In this document: positions 52,725 to 52,782 of the stretch, piece by piece
How positions within the stretch are numbered: the stretch's first letter is position 1
Layout of the letters: each line of letters opens with the position of its first letter
Assembly: GCA_024277195.1 (NCBI GenBank)
Contig: JAJRVS010000214.1
Coordinates: 1-52,782, forward strand
Direction: 5' to 3'
Length of the DNA: 52,782 nucleotides
Origin: Verrucomicrobiota bacterium
GTDB taxonomy: Bacteria; Verrucomicrobiota; Verrucomicrobiia; Verrucomicrobiales; DEV007
The notes under the pieces: model-generated
The model's database searches: none
Told to the model about the DNA's origin: nothing
Seen by the model: only the letters and a program-made list of their open reading frames with translations
Translations under genes and position numbers: made by a program

Positions 52725-52782
52725 GATCCCGGTTTCTACCAGTTGGCGCGGAGCGCGTCTTTCAAAAGCCTATAGACATCCA

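Noticed and set aside
1-52782. CRISPR arrays, prophage or integrase genes
   Set aside because: No regularly spaced direct repeats and no recombinase, transposase or phage structural motifs were found on either strand.

Overview
The window looks like part of a Verrucomicrobiota chromosome (Planctomycetota less likely). The evidence is the secreted protein families: a DUF1501 protein next to a PSCyt1/DUF1549/DUF1553 cytochrome, a PVC-type heme-binding dehydrogenase, Tat-exported Gfo/Idh/MocA oxidoreductases, LamG-containing glycosidase-like proteins, and many small-molecule TIM-barrel and MocA enzymes. Base composition is close to balanced. Few genes have a clear Shine-Dalgarno sequence. rpoA-rplQ shows this is chromosome rather than plasmid. 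No integrase, transposase, CRISPR array, rRNA or tRNA was recognised.

Layout. 1-7000 (mostly minus strand): a secreted LamG/glycosidase-like protein, lipA, a PlsC-like acyltransferase and a Tat-exported beta-propeller protein. 7030-9738 (plus): a decayed sodium:solute symporter and an enolase-superfamily enzyme. 9915-11427: rpoA-rplQ, closed by a strong bidirectional terminator against a convergent heme-binding dehydrogenase (11500-13986), which is followed by a Tat-exported MocA oxidoreductase. 15817-17417: an HpcH/HpaI aldolase running into a sialidase-like pseudogene.

17501-32291 is the most coherent system. A minus-strand GntR/LacI-type regulator is separated by a near-perfect 23-bp palindrome from a nine-gene plus-strand operon with gaps of -4 to 84 bp. 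The operon encodes a PhyH-type dioxygenase, an RraA-type aldolase, a beta-helix protein, a GH32/43-like propeller, two esterase-type hydrolases (one fused to an M14-like peptidase domain), a sialate-O-acetylesterase-like protein, a Tat-exported glycosidase-like protein, and an amidohydrolase fused to a class III aminotransferase. I infer an inducible pathway for a decorated (acylated, possibly amino-sugar-containing) glycan; the substrate is unknown.

32519-39201 (minus): DUF5916 outer-membrane protein, PSCyt1/DUF1549/DUF1553 cytochrome and DUF1501 protein. 39350-42341 (plus): glpD and a two-gene polar amino-acid ABC transporter lacking a binding protein. 42369-45312 (minus): TPR protein, LysM lipoprotein, 2-hydroxyacid dehydrogenase. 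45428-52570: two tandem NupG-like MFS permeases, a MocA dehydrogenase, an AraC regulator with a small conserved-looking protein, and a divergent TIM-barrel isomerase plus MocA dehydrogenase pair. These last genes resemble sugar or cyclitol uptake and oxidation modules.

Intergenic DNA carries several dispersed repeat families, each present at least twice here, some with conserved hairpin folding. Gene decay is visible at two places: a homopolymer frameshift plus missing N-terminus in the symporter, and a nonsense codon plus 4-bp duplication in the sialidase-like gene.
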